A program made the translations under genes and the position numbers. Shown in pieces: positions 40,125-50,629 of a DNA stretch of 64,000 nucleotides. The notes beneath the pieces are model-generated. The model was not told the DNA's origin and did no database searches. It worked only from the letters and a program-made list of their open reading frames with translations. How positions within the stretch are numbered: the first letter of the stretch is position 1; every line of letters starts with the position of its first letter. The stretch comes from Bernardetiaceae bacterium (GTDB taxonomy: Bacteria; Bacteroidota; Bacteroidia; Cytophagales; Thermoflexibacteraceae): positions 60,862-124,861 of the forward strand of contig JANWWZ010000007.1 of assembly GCA_025057115.1 (NCBI GenBank), in the 5' to 3' direction.

Positions 40125-41266
40125 TTTTTTTTTAACTCCTCTACCATTTGGGCAAGGCTCACAGCAGAACGCAGATGTGCCATTTTCATTAATGCAATTT
40201 CAACGTGCAAGGCTGGATCTTTGGCTGTTTTGTAGTACAAATCGCATTCGTGTCCTATGTGGAGGGCAGAAAGCAACCACCCTAAAGTAGCTTGAGAAGC
40301 TTGCTGAAGATAGCGCTGCTTGACTTCTTGAGAAGTTTCAAGTAATTCTATGGTAGCTTTATCAGTGCAAACCAGCAGGTCGCGGAAGTGTTTGGTAAGA
40401 CCTGTAATAAAGTTATGTCCATCGAAGCCTTGCTGAAGAATTTCTCTGAAAATCAGCAAAGCGGAAGCCATATCGCCTTTGAGCAGGGCTTCGGTAATTC
40501 TAAAATAATAATCGTAGTCTAAAATATGCAGATTAGCAATTGTCTGCTTATAGGTGAGGCTGCGGTCGGGGGAGAAGGTTACCATCAGGTCGAACATGGA
40601 AAGGGCGTCGCGCAAAGCTCCATCGGACTTTTGAGCGATCAACCGCAGAGCTTCATACTCTGCTCGAATGCCTTCCTGTTGAGCAACTTTAGCCAAATAG
40701 TCTGCAATATCTCTGACCTGAATGCGATTAAAATCAAAAATTTGACAGCGAGAAAGAATTGTTGGCAAAATTTTGTGTTTTTCAGTAGTAGCTAAAATAA
40801 AAATGGCATACGGCGGCGGTTCTTCTAATGTTTTCAAAAAAGCGTTAAAAGCTGCTGTGGAGAGCATATGCACCTCGTCGATAATGTACACTTTGCGCTT
40901 TCCAAATTGAGGAGGATAGCGGACCTGGTCGATAAGGTTGCGAATGTCTTCTACTGAGTTGTTGGAAGCTGCATCTAACTCAGCAATATTGAGAGAGGTA
41001 CCCGAGGCAAACGCCTTGCAAGAATCGCATATGCCACAGGCTTCCCCCTCTGGAGTCCGTTGCTGGCAATTGATAGTTTTGGCTAAAATGCGCGCACAAG
41101 TGGTTTTGCCTACCCCTCTCGGTCCGCAAAAAAGAAAAGCCTGTGCAAGTTGGTTTGTTCTAATGGCATTTTTTAAAGTAGTAGTAATATGCTGCTGACC
41201 TACTACTGCGTCAAAAGTAGTGGGGCGATACTTTCTAGCCGAAACGATAAAATTTTCCAATGGCAC
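40115..41266 (-). CDS. dnaX: DNA polymerase III subunit gamma (0-frame product of dnaX)
   Basis: YRPTTFDAVVGQQHITTTLKNAI; FCGPRGVGKTTCARILAKTINC; YIIDEVHMLSTAAFNAFLKTLEEPPPYAIFILATTE; ends ELKKKLN* right after A10. Confidence 0.96.
   Translation of the reverse strand: MPLENFIVSARKYRPTTFDAVVGQQHITTTLKNAIRTNQLAQAFLFCGPRGVGKTTCARILAKTINCQQRTPEGEACGICDSCKAFASGTSLNIAELDAASNNSVEDIRNLIDQVRYPPQFGKRKVYIIDEVHMLSTAAFNAFLKTLEEPPPYAIFILATTEKHKILPTILSRCQIFDFNRIQVRDIADYLAKVAQQEGIRAEYEALRLIAQKSDGALRDALSMFDLMVTFSPDRSLTYKQTIANLHILDYDYYFRITEALLKGDMASALLIFREILQQGFDGHNFITGLTKHFRDLLVCTDKATIELLETSQEVKQRYLQQASQATLGWLLSALHIGHECDLYYKTAKDPALHVEIALMKMAHLRSAVSLAQMVEELKKKLN
40124..40133 (-). promoter_or_regulatory. A10 slippery tract in dnaX (candidate transcriptional/translational slippage site)
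   Basis: Minus strand gaggagtt-AAAAAAAAAA-ttgaattaa; 0 frame ttg aat taa, +1 frame tga, -1 frame open. Confidence 0.75.
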
Positions 41267-41365
41267 TTACTTTTATTATCAATGCAAAGTAAATACTTTT
41301 TCCCTACTTGCTTGCAAAATTTCAATGACCCGCAGCGAAGGTAGATCGCTTTTAAAGGCTTTTGT

Positions 41366-41373
41366 TATTTTTG
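41366..41373 (+). promoter_or_regulatory. Bacteroidota -7-like box TATTTTTG upstream of glnS
   Basis: Exact TANNTTTG match about 27 nt before ATG 41400; -33 not assigned. Confidence 0.3.
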
Positions 41374-41399
41374 CAGTCTTGCAAACTTAGGTGCAAAAG

Positions 41400-43070
41400 A
41401 TGGAGGCAAATGAGCATAAATCCCTTAATTTCATCGAGCAAATTATAGAAGAACACAATCGAACAGGTCGCTTTGGGGGTAGAGTGCATACGCGTTTTCC
41501 CCCTGAACCCAATGGTTATTTGCATATCGGACATGCAAAGTCCATTTGCCTTAACTTCGGTTTGGCACAAAAATACAATGGCAAATGCAACCTTCGCTAC
41601 GATGATACTAACCCTTCCACTGAAGAGATAGAATACGTAGAAGCTATCCGCAACGATGTGCGCTGGTTGGGCTTCCAATGGGATGGAGAATTCTATGCCT
41701 CCGATTATTTCGACCAGCTATATGAATGGGCAGAACAACTTATCCGCCAGGGAAAAGCTTATGTGGATGACCAAAGCGCCGAAGAAATAGCAGCTACGCG
41801 AGGCACTCCTACCGTACCAGGAAAGGAAAGTCCTTACCGCAACCGCTCTGTAGAAGAAAATTTGGATTTATTCCGGCGCATGAAAGCAGGCGAGTTCGAG
41901 GAAGGCAGCCGAGTACTTCGCGCTAAAATCGATATGGCTTCTCCTAACATGCACATGCGCGACCCTGTCCTTTACCGCATCAAGAAAGAGCCGCACCACC
42001 GCACAGGTACTAAGTGGTGCATTTACCCCATGTACGACTTTGCTCACGGACTGTGCGACTCTATAGAAGGCATTACTCATTCTATTTGTACTCTGGAATT
42101 TGAAGTACACCGCCCCTTATATGACTGGCTCATTGAACAACTAGGCATTTATCACCCCCAGCAGATAGAATTTGCGCGCCTCAATCTTTCTTACACGGTC
42201 ATGAGCAAGCGCAAACTGCTGGAGCTAGTAGAAGGAGGCTACGTAAAAGGCTGGGATGACCCGCGTCTGCCTACTCTTTCGGGATTGCGCCGCCGCGGCT
42301 ACACTCCCGCTGCTATACGACATTTTGCCGATAAAATTGGCGTAGCCAAGCGCGATAACCTCATAGATGTATCACTACTAGAATTTTGTATTCGCGAAGA
42401 TTTGAACAAAAACGCTCCGCGCACCATGGCCGTGCTGCACCCTATCAAGGTAGTCATCACCAATTACCCAGAAGGGCAAACTGAAATGGTGTCAGCGTTG
42501 ATTAATCCAGAAAAACCAGAGCTAGGCACTCGCTTGGTGCCCTTTGGCAGAGAAGTGTATATTGAACGCGATGACTTTATGGAAAATCCGCCTAAGGGCT
42601 ACTTCCGACTTACCCCTGGAGGCGAGGTGCGTTTGAAATACGCTTATATCATTCAGTGTCAAGAGGTGATTAAAGACGAAACAGGCAAGGTTACCCAGCT
42701 AAACTGCATTTATTTCCCTGAGAGCAAAAGCGGGGCAGATACCTCTGGCAAAAGGGTAAAAGGTACGATTCACTGGGTAGCAGTTCAGGAGGCAGCCTAT
42801 GCCGAAGTGCGCCTTTACGACCGCCTCTTTACTATTGCCGACCTTTCCGACATTCCAGAAGGCAAGGACTGGAAAGATTTTATCAATCCCCATTCTTTGG
42901 AAGTAATTAATAATGCTATAATAGAAAAAAGCCTTCTGCAAGCCAAGCCAGGCGATACCTGGCAGTTTGAGCGACTGGGCTATTTTTGTACTGACCCAGA
43001 TACCAGCCATGAAAAGCCTGTATTTAATCGCACTGTTACTTTAAAAGATACTTGGGCAAAAATGCAGTAG
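41400..43070 (+). CDS. glnS: Glutaminyl-tRNA synthetase
   Basis: [56 protein letters not shown]; start likely ATG 41400 (MEANEHKS). Confidence 0.97.
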   Translation: MEANEHKSLNFIEQIIEEHNRTGRFGGRVHTRFPPEPNGYLHIGHAKSICLNFGLAQKYNGKCNLRYDDTNPSTEEIEYVEAIRNDVRWLGFQWDGEFYASDYFDQLYEWAEQLIRQGKAYVDDQSAEEIAATRGTPTVPGKESPYRNRSVEENLDLFRRMKAGEFEEGSRVLRAKIDMASPNMHMRDPVLYRIKKEPHHRTGTKWCIYPMYDFAHGLCDSIEGITHSICTLEFEVHRPLYDWLIEQLGIYHPQQIEFARLNLSYTVMSKRKLLELVEGGYVKGWDDPRLPTLSGLRRRGYTPAAIRHFADKIGVAKRDNLIDVSLLEFCIREDLNKNAPRTMAVLHPIKVVITNYPEGQTEMVSALINPEKPELGTRLVPFGREVYIERDDFMENPPKGYFRLTPGGEVRLKYAYIIQCQEVIKDETGKVTQLNCIYFPESKSGADTSGKRVKGTIHWVAVQEAAYAEVRLYDRLFTIADLSDIPEGKDWKDFINPHSLEVINNAIIEKSLLQAKPGDTWQFERLGYFCTDPDTSHEKPVFNRTVTLKDTWAKMQ

Positions 43071-43096
43071 GGTTGTTTTACATAAGCTAATTAAGG

Positions 43097-45205
43097 ATGC
43101 TGCGTGTTATTACTGCTAAATGGGCATTAGGCTTTTTGATAATGCCAACCATACTTTTGCAGTCGCAGCCCAAGGCATATCAAAGCGCTTTGAGCAGTTT
43201 GGGGTATGCCCGAACGCCGCAGGATAGCCTTTCTGTCTATATTCGCCTGGCGCAGTTAAGCCGAGTTTTTAGCCTTAAAAACTCCATCGAATGGGCAGAA
43301 AAAGCCATGAACCTTGCCTATCGCCTCAAAGATACTGTTGCCTTGATAAAGTGTTACAACCTGACTGCTTCTGCCTACATGTTTCGTGCTAACTACGACT
43401 CAGCAGCAGCACGCCTCGAAAAGGCTCTTCATTTACAGACTCGTAAAAAAGATAGCATCGAAATAGCTAATACCTACAGCCATTTTGGATATATCAACCG
43501 AAGGCAAGGCAATTATTCTCTAGCCTCCTCCTACTACAAGGAGGCACTAGCGATTCGGCAAAAGTTGAACGACAAAGGCGCTATCAGCCTTTCTTACAAC
43601 AGCCTAGGCGATTTGTACCTGGAACAAGACGAGTATTCCAAAGCACTTTACTATTACCGAAAGGGCATCCAGCTTGCTCGCCAAGCTACTGACTCTATGC
43701 GTTTGCTTTCTAACTTAAGCGACCTGGCGCGCACTTATTGCCTCATAGATAGTTTGAATAATGTCGAACCATTAATTCGCGAAGGAATTTTTATTTCACA
43801 AGTCTTTGGAAGTTCTTATAAGCTGCCCGAGTTGTATTTTACCTTTGCTCTACTGAACTATAAACAAGGCAACACTAGCAAAACACTTGAGTATTTAGAA
43901 AAAGTGCTCAGCATCGCAGGGCAGATTGATTTTACCTTAAGCGACATTAATATTTACAACGAAGTTTCTCAGCTTTACTGGCAGCTCGGCAAACGCAACA
44001 TGGCTATTCAAGCAGCTCTTAAAGGATTTGAACATGCCACTCAACACGACAATATTAACTTGCAACTGCAAATTGCTTATTCTCTTTACGAGTATCACAA
44101 AACGCTAAGCGACTATCAAAAAGCATTGTATTATTACGCTCTCTACCGCGATTTAAAGGAAAATGCCGATGATAAACTACAAAGTTTGCAACTGGCAGAA
44201 TTAGACTCCGATTTTGAAAATAAAAAGTCCCAGCAAGAATATCAGTTGAAAATCATAGAAAGTGAACAAAAATTAGAAAGGCACAAATGGCTCTTGTGGA
44301 CTTCACTTTCATTGCTTGCCATTAGTATGGTTTTCGTCATTGCACTTGCCTATAGCAATAAAGAGAAAAAGCGCATTAATGAAGCCTTAGTCAAACTCAA
44401 CGAAGAACTTAATCAGGAGCGAGAAAATGTATTAGCCTTGAAGAAAAATCTAGAGCGCACAGTAGAAAAACGCACCGAAGAACTCAAACAAACTATTGAC
44501 CACCTAACAGAACAAAATCAAGACTTGCAGCAGTTTTCCTATATTATTTCTCATAATATTCGCTCGCCCATAGCTCGCATTGCTGGGCTAGTAGACTTAA
44601 TCAAAATTGAAAATGCCTCTTCTGGCACCATTAGCCCAGAAATTATCACTCATCTAGAAAAAGCAGTAACTAGCCTTGATACCGTCATTCGCGATTTAAA
44701 TAAAATTCTTTCTATTCGAAAAGGCATCAGCCAAACGAAAGAAATGGTGTTATTTCAAGAAGTGTTAGAATGGGTAATGCTCACCTTAGAAAGCGAAATC
44801 AAACAAACCCATGCTAAAATTTATCCTGATTTTGACCGCTATCCAGCAGTGTATTCTGTAAAAGCCTATGTGCAAAGCATCATGTACAATTTGGTTTCCA
44901 ATGCTATCAAATATCGCAAGAATGACGAACCTCCAGAAGTACAAGTGTGTTCCTATCGCAAAAATGATTATGTTTGTCTAGAGGTACGAGACAATGGCAT
45001 CGGAATCGACTTAAAATCAATTGACCCTTACAAAATTTTTGGACTTTACCAGCGCATGCATACCCATGTAGAAGGTAAAGGATTGGGATTATATCTAGTC
45101 AAGTCTCAAGTGGAGGCACTTAATGGAAAGATTGAAGTGGAAAGCGAGCCCATGAAAGGAACTAAATTTATTGTTTACTTTCCAGCGCATACCTTAGTGG
45201 TGTAA
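43097..45205 (+). CDS. TPR-containing sensor histidine kinase
   Basis: TPR repeats (YSHFGYINRRQGNYSLASSYYKEALAIRQ); TM KWLLWTSLSLLAISMVFVIALAYS; H-box LQQFSYIISHNIRSPIARIAGLVDLI; DNGIGIDLKSIDPYKIFGLYQRMHTHVEGKGLGLYLVKSQ. Confidence 0.92.
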   Translation: MLRVITAKWALGFLIMPTILLQSQPKAYQSALSSLGYARTPQDSLSVYIRLAQLSRVFSLKNSIEWAEKAMNLAYRLKDTVALIKCYNLTASAYMFRANYDSAAARLEKALHLQTRKKDSIEIANTYSHFGYINRRQGNYSLASSYYKEALAIRQKLNDKGAISLSYNSLGDLYLEQDEYSKALYYYRKGIQLARQATDSMRLLSNLSDLARTYCLIDSLNNVEPLIREGIFISQVFGSSYKLPELYFTFALLNYKQGNTSKTLEYLEKVLSIAGQIDFTLSDINIYNEVSQLYWQLGKRNMAIQAALKGFEHATQHDNINLQLQIAYSLYEYHKTLSDYQKALYYYALYRDLKENADDKLQSLQLAELDSDFENKKSQQEYQLKIIESEQKLERHKWLLWTSLSLLAISMVFVIALAYSNKEKKRINEALVKLNEELNQERENVLALKKNLERTVEKRTEELKQTIDHLTEQNQDLQQFSYIISHNIRSPIARIAGLVDLIKIENASSGTISPEIITHLEKAVTSLDTVIRDLNKILSIRKGISQTKEMVLFQEVLEWVMLTLESEIKQTHAKIYPDFDRYPAVYSVKAYVQSIMYNLVSNAIKYRKNDEPPEVQVCSYRKNDYVCLEVRDNGIGIDLKSIDPYKIFGLYQRMHTHVEGKGLGLYLVKSQVEALNGKIEVESEPMKGTKFIVYFPAHTLVV

Positions 45206-45659
45206 AAATCAATTGTTTAACTGACAATTCCTTCTGACTTTCAGCAAGTTATATTCCTGCTTTGAAATTTTACACTCTCAGAAAATTACTCCTCTCAATA
45301 ATTCAAATCCATTTTAGTGATTGCAAAATTTTAGCAGTTGTAAGCCATAAAACAATTTCAGTTCATACTACAAGAAGCAAATTCTTTTTTTGTAGCCGTG
45401 AGTCTGTATCCTTACTTAGCATGGGAAAAATTTTTTCTGATAGAAAATGTTAGACTAACCATTTGCATTTTCAACCGTTTTTTTGAGATTGCAAGTATGA
45501 GTCTTGTTTTATTTTGTCGATGTTTTAGAATCGAACTTGCTGTATAGCATGCCAAACTTAAAGAAAACTTAAACTACCTAGAGCAGAAATTTTCATAGCT
45601 AACCTTGAATTTCAAAAAGCAAAAAATCTGTCTTAAGGCTTATCCGTAATCGAGCCTTT

Positions 45660-46892
45660 TTATGAATTAGGCAGCAAGTAATCCTGCATTAGTTGTAAAC
45701 AGGCATCTACCAAAGCCTCATTGTGGAAGACATCAGAAGGATAGTTTTTCATTTTCCAGAATTTTTGCAAGGTTTTTTTAAGAGAATCTACTTGGTAGCG
45801 CGTAAGGTGTTGAGGCGTCCCCCATGCAAAAGGAGGTATGAATTTAGGAGGAATGCCGCCTCCAAAAATCGACAAACCTGGTCCAGCAACAGTAGCGGTG
45901 TTAAAAGTAGTGTGAATCCCCGTAAAAGAATAATCTCCCATGAACAAGCCACAAAATTGGCGGTCTAAGGTTTCAAAATTATTTTGGGCATAGTTCCAAA
46001 GCCGAACACTGCCCATTGTATTTTTCATGTTAGAAATAGTAGTGCCTGCTCCTAGATTGCAAAATTCACCTATGACGCTGTTGCCTATGAAACCTTCATG
46101 CACTTTATTGCTATAGCCCAAAAAAATGCTGTTGCTGATTTCTCCGCCTACTTTGCACCCGTTGCCGACGGTAGTATCACCGCGAATAATGGTGCCCATA
46201 TTCAGCTGAGCTTCTTGACAAAGTGCAAAAGCTCCTCTAATAAGGCTACCTTCGCCTACCCCAGCATTTTTGCCAATGTAAACAGGACCCGCTTCGGCAT
46301 TTATGACCGCAGCGCGGATAATAGCTCCTTCTTCCACAAATACGTTCTCTTCCCCATATATTGCCGTGTGCCTATCACTAACAATTTGACTACGCCGCTG
46401 CTGCTGAATGATAGCAAAATCAGCTTCTATTTGCCAGCGGTTAAAGGCAAGCAAGTCCGTCAAATGTTTGATAAGTCCTTCGTGTTTCCATTGAATAGCT
46501 TTGTGAGCGGCTTGCTCAGTGAAAAAATGCATTTGCTGGCCGTTATACACACGTCGGGAGCGATAAGCCAACCAATCTTCCCCTGACCAAAGACTATGCT
46601 CGGGAGGGAGTTGCCGAATTGCTTCCAAAAGTTGCCCAGTGGGTAATACACCGCCATTGAGGTAGAGATATTCTCCTTCCGTTGGTTGAAATTCAATAAC
46701 CTTGCAAAGTGGAAAAACTGTAAGATAGCTTTTAAATTTCACCTCTGGCAGCAAGCTGCACCACTTCTGATCAATGCGCATAATCCCAACCCGAAGCCGA
46801 GCAAGGGGACGGTTAGCCGTCAAGGGAAGTAAGTTTTTGTGCCAAGAGGGAAGATCGACAAAGACTAGTTGAGAAAACATCTTGTTAGGCAA
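45660..46892 (-). CDS. GlmU-like putative sugar nucleotidyltransferase with left-handed beta-helix
   Basis: N-term FVDLPSWHKNLLPLTANRPLARLRVGI; hexapeptide repeats VINAEAGPVYIGKNAGVGEGSLIRGAFALCQEAQLNMGTIIRGDTTVGNGCKVGGEISNSIFLGYSNKVHEGFIGNSVIGEFCNLGAGT. Confidence 0.85.
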   Translation of the reverse strand: MPNKMFSQLVFVDLPSWHKNLLPLTANRPLARLRVGIMRIDQKWCSLLPEVKFKSYLTVFPLCKVIEFQPTEGEYLYLNGGVLPTGQLLEAIRQLPPEHSLWSGEDWLAYRSRRVYNGQQMHFFTEQAAHKAIQWKHEGLIKHLTDLLAFNRWQIEADFAIIQQQRRSQIVSDRHTAIYGEENVFVEEGAIIRAAVINAEAGPVYIGKNAGVGEGSLIRGAFALCQEAQLNMGTIIRGDTTVGNGCKVGGEISNSIFLGYSNKVHEGFIGNSVIGEFCNLGAGTTISNMKNTMGSVRLWNYAQNNFETLDRQFCGLFMGDYSFTGIHTTFNTATVAGPGLSIFGGGIPPKFIPPFAWGTPQHLTRYQVDSLKKTLQKFWKMKNYPSDVFHNEALVDACLQLMQDYLLPNS

Positions 46893-46908
46893 GTGTATTA
46901 ACTAACTT

Positions 46909-47550
46909 ATGGAAGAGATGACACTCAAAAGATTCTGTTCGCAAGATTTTGAGCAAATGGAACGACACTACCGCACAAATTTAATCAACTCTTTGAGCGG
47001 TTTTAAGAGTGTTTCTTTAGTAGGAACGCAAAACAAGGCAGGAATTACCAATCTTGCCATTTTTAGCCAAGTGTTCCACGTGGGGGCTAATCCTGCTCTA
47101 ATGGGCATATTAGTCCGTCCCGACTCAGTGCGTCGCGATACACTGGCTAATATATTGGAAACTGGATGGTTTACACTCAACCATATCAGAGCTGAGTTTT
47201 TTCGCCAAGCCCATCAGACAGCTGCCCGCTATGATATTTCAGAATTCGAAGCAGTAGGATTGACTCCTATTTACAGCCACTTAGTGAAAGCTCCCTACGT
47301 AGCCGAGTCTTGCGTGCGCATAGGGCTTTCTTTCGCTCAACGGCACGACCTAACCATTAACGGCACCATACTCATTATCGGAAAAGTAGAGGAAATTTTT
47401 GCCCCCTTAGACTGCATTTCCCAAGACGGATATCTAGATATTGAAAAAGCAGGCACTATCACGTGTTCTTCTTTGGATAGCTACCACACCACGCAACGAC
47501 TTGCCCGACTCAGTTACCCCAAGCCAAACCAACCGTTGAAAGAAATTTGA
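46909..47550 (+). CDS. Flavin reductase family protein (FMN-binding)
   Basis: FKSVSLVGTQNKAGITNLAIFSQVFHVGANPALMGILVRPDSVRRDTLANILETGWFTLNHI. Confidence 0.85.
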   Translation: MEEMTLKRFCSQDFEQMERHYRTNLINSLSGFKSVSLVGTQNKAGITNLAIFSQVFHVGANPALMGILVRPDSVRRDTLANILETGWFTLNHIRAEFFRQAHQTAARYDISEFEAVGLTPIYSHLVKAPYVAESCVRIGLSFAQRHDLTINGTILIIGKVEEIFAPLDCISQDGYLDIEKAGTITCSSLDSYHTTQRLARLSYPKPNQPLKEI

Positions 47551-47555
47551 CAACA

Positions 47556-47592
47556 TAAAAAAAAGCACCCTGAAGACTTCACCTCAGGGTGT
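47556..47592 (-). terminator. Intrinsic terminator downstream of hsp20
   Basis: Stem caccctga/tcagggtg; minus strand continues as gcTTTTTTTTTAT. Confidence 0.85.
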
Positions 47593-47613
47593 AAAACTAT
47601 GCAGGACGATGAA

Positions 47614-48051
47614 TTATCCCACTTCAATTTCTCTGCCCTTAGGAGTGCTTTCTTCTTTCTTTATCTTAGGGATGGAAACATGCAGAATACCGTTGTTATA
47701 TTCGGCTTTGATGTTGTCTTTGTCAACATTCTCTGGCAAGGTGAAAGAACGTTTAAAGGAAGTGTAGTTGAACTCGCGACGAGTATAGTTCTTGTCTTCT
47801 TCTTTTTTCTCTTTTTTCTTCTCTGCAGAAATGGTCAATACATTGTCGGTGAGCTGCACCTTGAAATCGCTTTTTTCCATGCCAGGAGCAGCTACTTCCA
47901 TATAGAACCCTGCCTCATCTTCTTTTACGTTTACTGCTGGAATGGCATTAGAGAGCGTTGGTAATTGAAAAGCCTCATTGAAGAATTTCTCAATATTGAA
48001 CAAGTCAGACATCAAGGATGGAAATCTAAAAGAAGGCATGAGCATTGACAT
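47614..48051 (-). CDS. Small heat shock protein Hsp20/alpha-crystallin family
   Basis: FYMEVAAPGMEKSDFKVQLTDNVLTISAEKKKEKKEEDKNYTRREFNYTSFKRSFTLPENVDKDNIKAEYNNGILHVSIPK; start ATG 48051. Confidence 0.96.
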   Translation of the reverse strand: MSMLMPSFRFPSLMSDLFNIEKFFNEAFQLPTLSNAIPAVNVKEDEAGFYMEVAAPGMEKSDFKVQLTDNVLTISAEKKKEKKEEDKNYTRREFNYTSFKRSFTLPENVDKDNIKAEYNNGILHVSIPKIKKEESTPKGREIEVG

Positions 48052-48245
48052 AGTCGTATGAAGTTTAGTTTTCTCTACAAAAATAAGCGCTTTGCCTTGA
48101 TAACAAGATGACAAAAATCACCTTAAAGCAAAAAAATTGCCTCTATGCGTACAACTTACTGCTTGCTAAAAAATTTACATCATCCGCTTTTTTTCCGATT
48201 ATTCCCATTTTTTTCATTTGAAGAAGGGCAAAATTTAATTCATGG

Positions 48246-48920
48246 CTATATGAGCAGGTGTTGAGGCAAGGCAGAAGTATCAATCCAGTAGTCGTTTTCT
48301 TGACTGGGGTTCATAAATACCTTTACAGTGGTAGCCTGCCAGTAAGGAGTAGGGTCTCCTATTAGCCACTCGCTAGCAAAATGCCATTGGCGTCCCCTGT
48401 GCCAAGCGGTGAAATGACCGCGATAAAAATAAAACCCTAAAAAAGACTTTTTTTGCGTGGAGTGATAATTGGCTTGGATTACCTGTCCCACGTTCTGCAA
48501 AAAATTGACGCGATTTTGTCGACGCCATTGATACAGCAAGATGCTTAATCCAATAACAAAAAGTACAGAAGCACTTGACAGCCAGATATTTCTCTTTTGC
48601 ACTGGATGTTGGTGAACCAGTATCATATCTTCGGGATTGGCAAGGTCGTACAGCACTTTTACTGAGTCGCCCAGGTGCAGGGAGTTATCAGGTTGGCGCG
48701 ATCTAATTTTTAGCTGCTGATTGTCAATTGCTTTAAAACTTATCACTGGAAAAAGTTGCGTGCTATCTGCATTGGGAACTAGCTGGCTTACCGTGCCTGA
48801 GGTAATTTCATAAACCTTTATCCGCCTGTCCCAGTCCTGAATGGCTTGCCAAGTTTTGAAAAGAAAAACAACCGCCCCTCCTACCAATGACCAAGCTAAA
48901 ATGCGAAGAAAATATCTCAT
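48246..48920 (-). CDS. DUF3592-like membrane protein
   Basis: Two TM segments flanking VISFKAIDNQQLKIRSRQPDNSLHLGDSVKVLYDLANPEDMIL. Confidence 0.7.
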   Translation of the reverse strand: MRYFLRILAWSLVGGAVVFLFKTWQAIQDWDRRIKVYEITSGTVSQLVPNADSTQLFPVISFKAIDNQQLKIRSRQPDNSLHLGDSVKVLYDLANPEDMILVHQHPVQKRNIWLSSASVLFVIGLSILLYQWRRQNRVNFLQNVGQVIQANYHSTQKKSFLGFYFYRGHFTAWHRGRQWHFASEWLIGDPTPYWQATTVKVFMNPSQENDYWIDTSALPQHLLI

Positions 48921-49090
48921 TCGCTGTAGTGTCTATGTTAACAAGTAAGATAAAAGTGCGACTACCTTTGAGCAATCGCACTTAAGGTTCCAAAATTATC
49001 AACTTATTTTACAAGGTATTCATTATTGAAAAATTGATACGAACAAAAACATGGCTTTTGGCTTTACAGCAACTTACTCTACAGTAGTTC

Positions 49091-50611
49091 TTAAATTCCC
49101 AGCAGCATGCGGGCAGGATCCTCCAACAACTGCTTAAGGCGCACCAAAAAACTCACTGACTCTCGACCGTCTATGATGCGATGGTCATAAGAAAGAGCCA
49201 CGTACATCATAGGGCGAATCACTACTTGACCGTTTTCAGCTACAGGGCGCTCTACAATATTGTGCATGCCTAAAATTGCCACCTGGGGTGGATTGATAAT
49301 AGGAGTGGACATCAACGAACCAAATACTCCGCCATTAGTTATGGTAAAAGTTCCGCCTGTCATCTCGGGGATGCTGAGTTTGTTTTCCCTTGCACGGCTA
49401 GCCAGTCGGGCAATTTCTTTTTCAATTTCTGCAAAGGACATTCTCTCCGCATTGCGTATAACAGGTACGACAAGCCCTTTAGGAGCAGAAACAGCAATAG
49501 AAATATCGCAAAAGTCGTGGTAAACAATTTCATCGCCATCAATTTGGGCATTTACTGCCGGAAACTCCTGCAACGCAATGCAACACGCCTTGACAAAAAA
49601 GGACATAAAACCCAGCCCTATATCGTGTTTTTCCTTAAAAAGTTCTTTGTACTTAGTGCGCAAGTCAATAATTGCCTTCATGTTCACTTCGTTGAAGGTA
49701 GTGAGCATTGCCGTTTCGTTTTTGGCAGCTACGAGCCTGCGGGCAACGGTCTTGCGCAATGAGCTCATTTTCTCGCGGCGCGTTCCGCGATGAGGACCTT
49801 CTGCCCGAGGCTGAGCAACGGGTTCAGGAGAAGGCGGAGTAGAGACAATGGGAGGCGGCGCGGGAGTGGGCGGCACTACTTTCTGAGCACTTAGCGCATC
49901 TTGTTTTGTAATCCGACCATCTCTGCCTGTTCCTTTCACTTGCTGGGGATCGATGCCTTTTTCTGCCAAAATTTTAGCTGCCGCAGGAGAAGCATGCCCT
50001 GCCGCATAGCTCGTTGCCGTTGAAGCCAGTTCAGGGGTTGGCGATGAAGTAGGAACTTCTTCAGTTACAAAAATTTGACAAATAGGCTCGCCAATGGTAA
50101 GATTTTTTTTATCTAATGCAAGGATTTTGAGAATGCCACTTGCTTTAGCGTTGATTTCAAAAGTAGCCTTGTCAGATTCTATTTCGCAGAGGGCTTCGTC
50201 CATTTTTACGTAGTCGCCGTCCCGTTTGAGCCATTGCACCAAGGTTACTTCTGTGATGGACTCTCCCAAAGGCGGTATTTCCATTGTAATAACCTGCTGC
50301 AGCCCCTCTTTTTGAGTAAGTTTTTGGATAGCAACGGAAGAAGGGTCAGCGGCGGCGCTTGCCTTGGCTTCCTCCACGGTGCTAGCAATGCGGCAGATGA
50401 CATCGCCTATGTTAAGGGTAGTTCCCGTAGGAGCTACAATATGCAAAATGCCTTCTGCTTCTGCTGGAAGCTCAAAAGTGGCTTTATCCGATTCTAATTC
50501 GCAAAGCACTTCATCCACTTTGACGTACTCACCTTCCTTTTTGAACCAGTTGGATACTGTAACCTGCGTAACGGATTCGCCGACGGCAGGCACTTTCATA
50601 TCTATGGTCAT
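49091..50611 (-). CDS. odhB: 2-oxoglutarate dehydrogenase E2 (dihydrolipoyl succinyltransferase) with two lipoyl domains
   Basis: Two lipoyl motifs [12 protein letters not shown] and [16 protein letters not shown]; catalytic [36 protein letters not shown]. Confidence 0.95.
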   Translation of the reverse strand: MTIDMKVPAVGESVTQVTVSNWFKKEGEYVKVDEVLCELESDKATFELPAEAEGILHIVAPTGTTLNIGDVICRIASTVEEAKASAAADPSSVAIQKLTQKEGLQQVITMEIPPLGESITEVTLVQWLKRDGDYVKMDEALCEIESDKATFEINAKASGILKILALDKKNLTIGEPICQIFVTEEVPTSSPTPELASTATSYAAGHASPAAAKILAEKGIDPQQVKGTGRDGRITKQDALSAQKVVPPTPAPPPIVSTPPSPEPVAQPRAEGPHRGTRREKMSSLRKTVARRLVAAKNETAMLTTFNEVNMKAIIDLRTKYKELFKEKHDIGLGFMSFFVKACCIALQEFPAVNAQIDGDEIVYHDFCDISIAVSAPKGLVVPVIRNAERMSFAEIEKEIARLASRARENKLSIPEMTGGTFTITNGGVFGSLMSTPIINPPQVAILGMHNIVERPVAENGQVVIRPMMYVALSYDHRIIDGRESVSFLVRLKQLLEDPARMLLGI

Positions 50612-50629
50612 ACCCCTTTCGTTTAAAGT

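Noticed and set aside
46098-46586. 162-aa plus-strand ORF opposite the GlmU-like gene
   Set aside because: Overlaps a clearly coding beta-helix protein on the other strand; composition not convincing.
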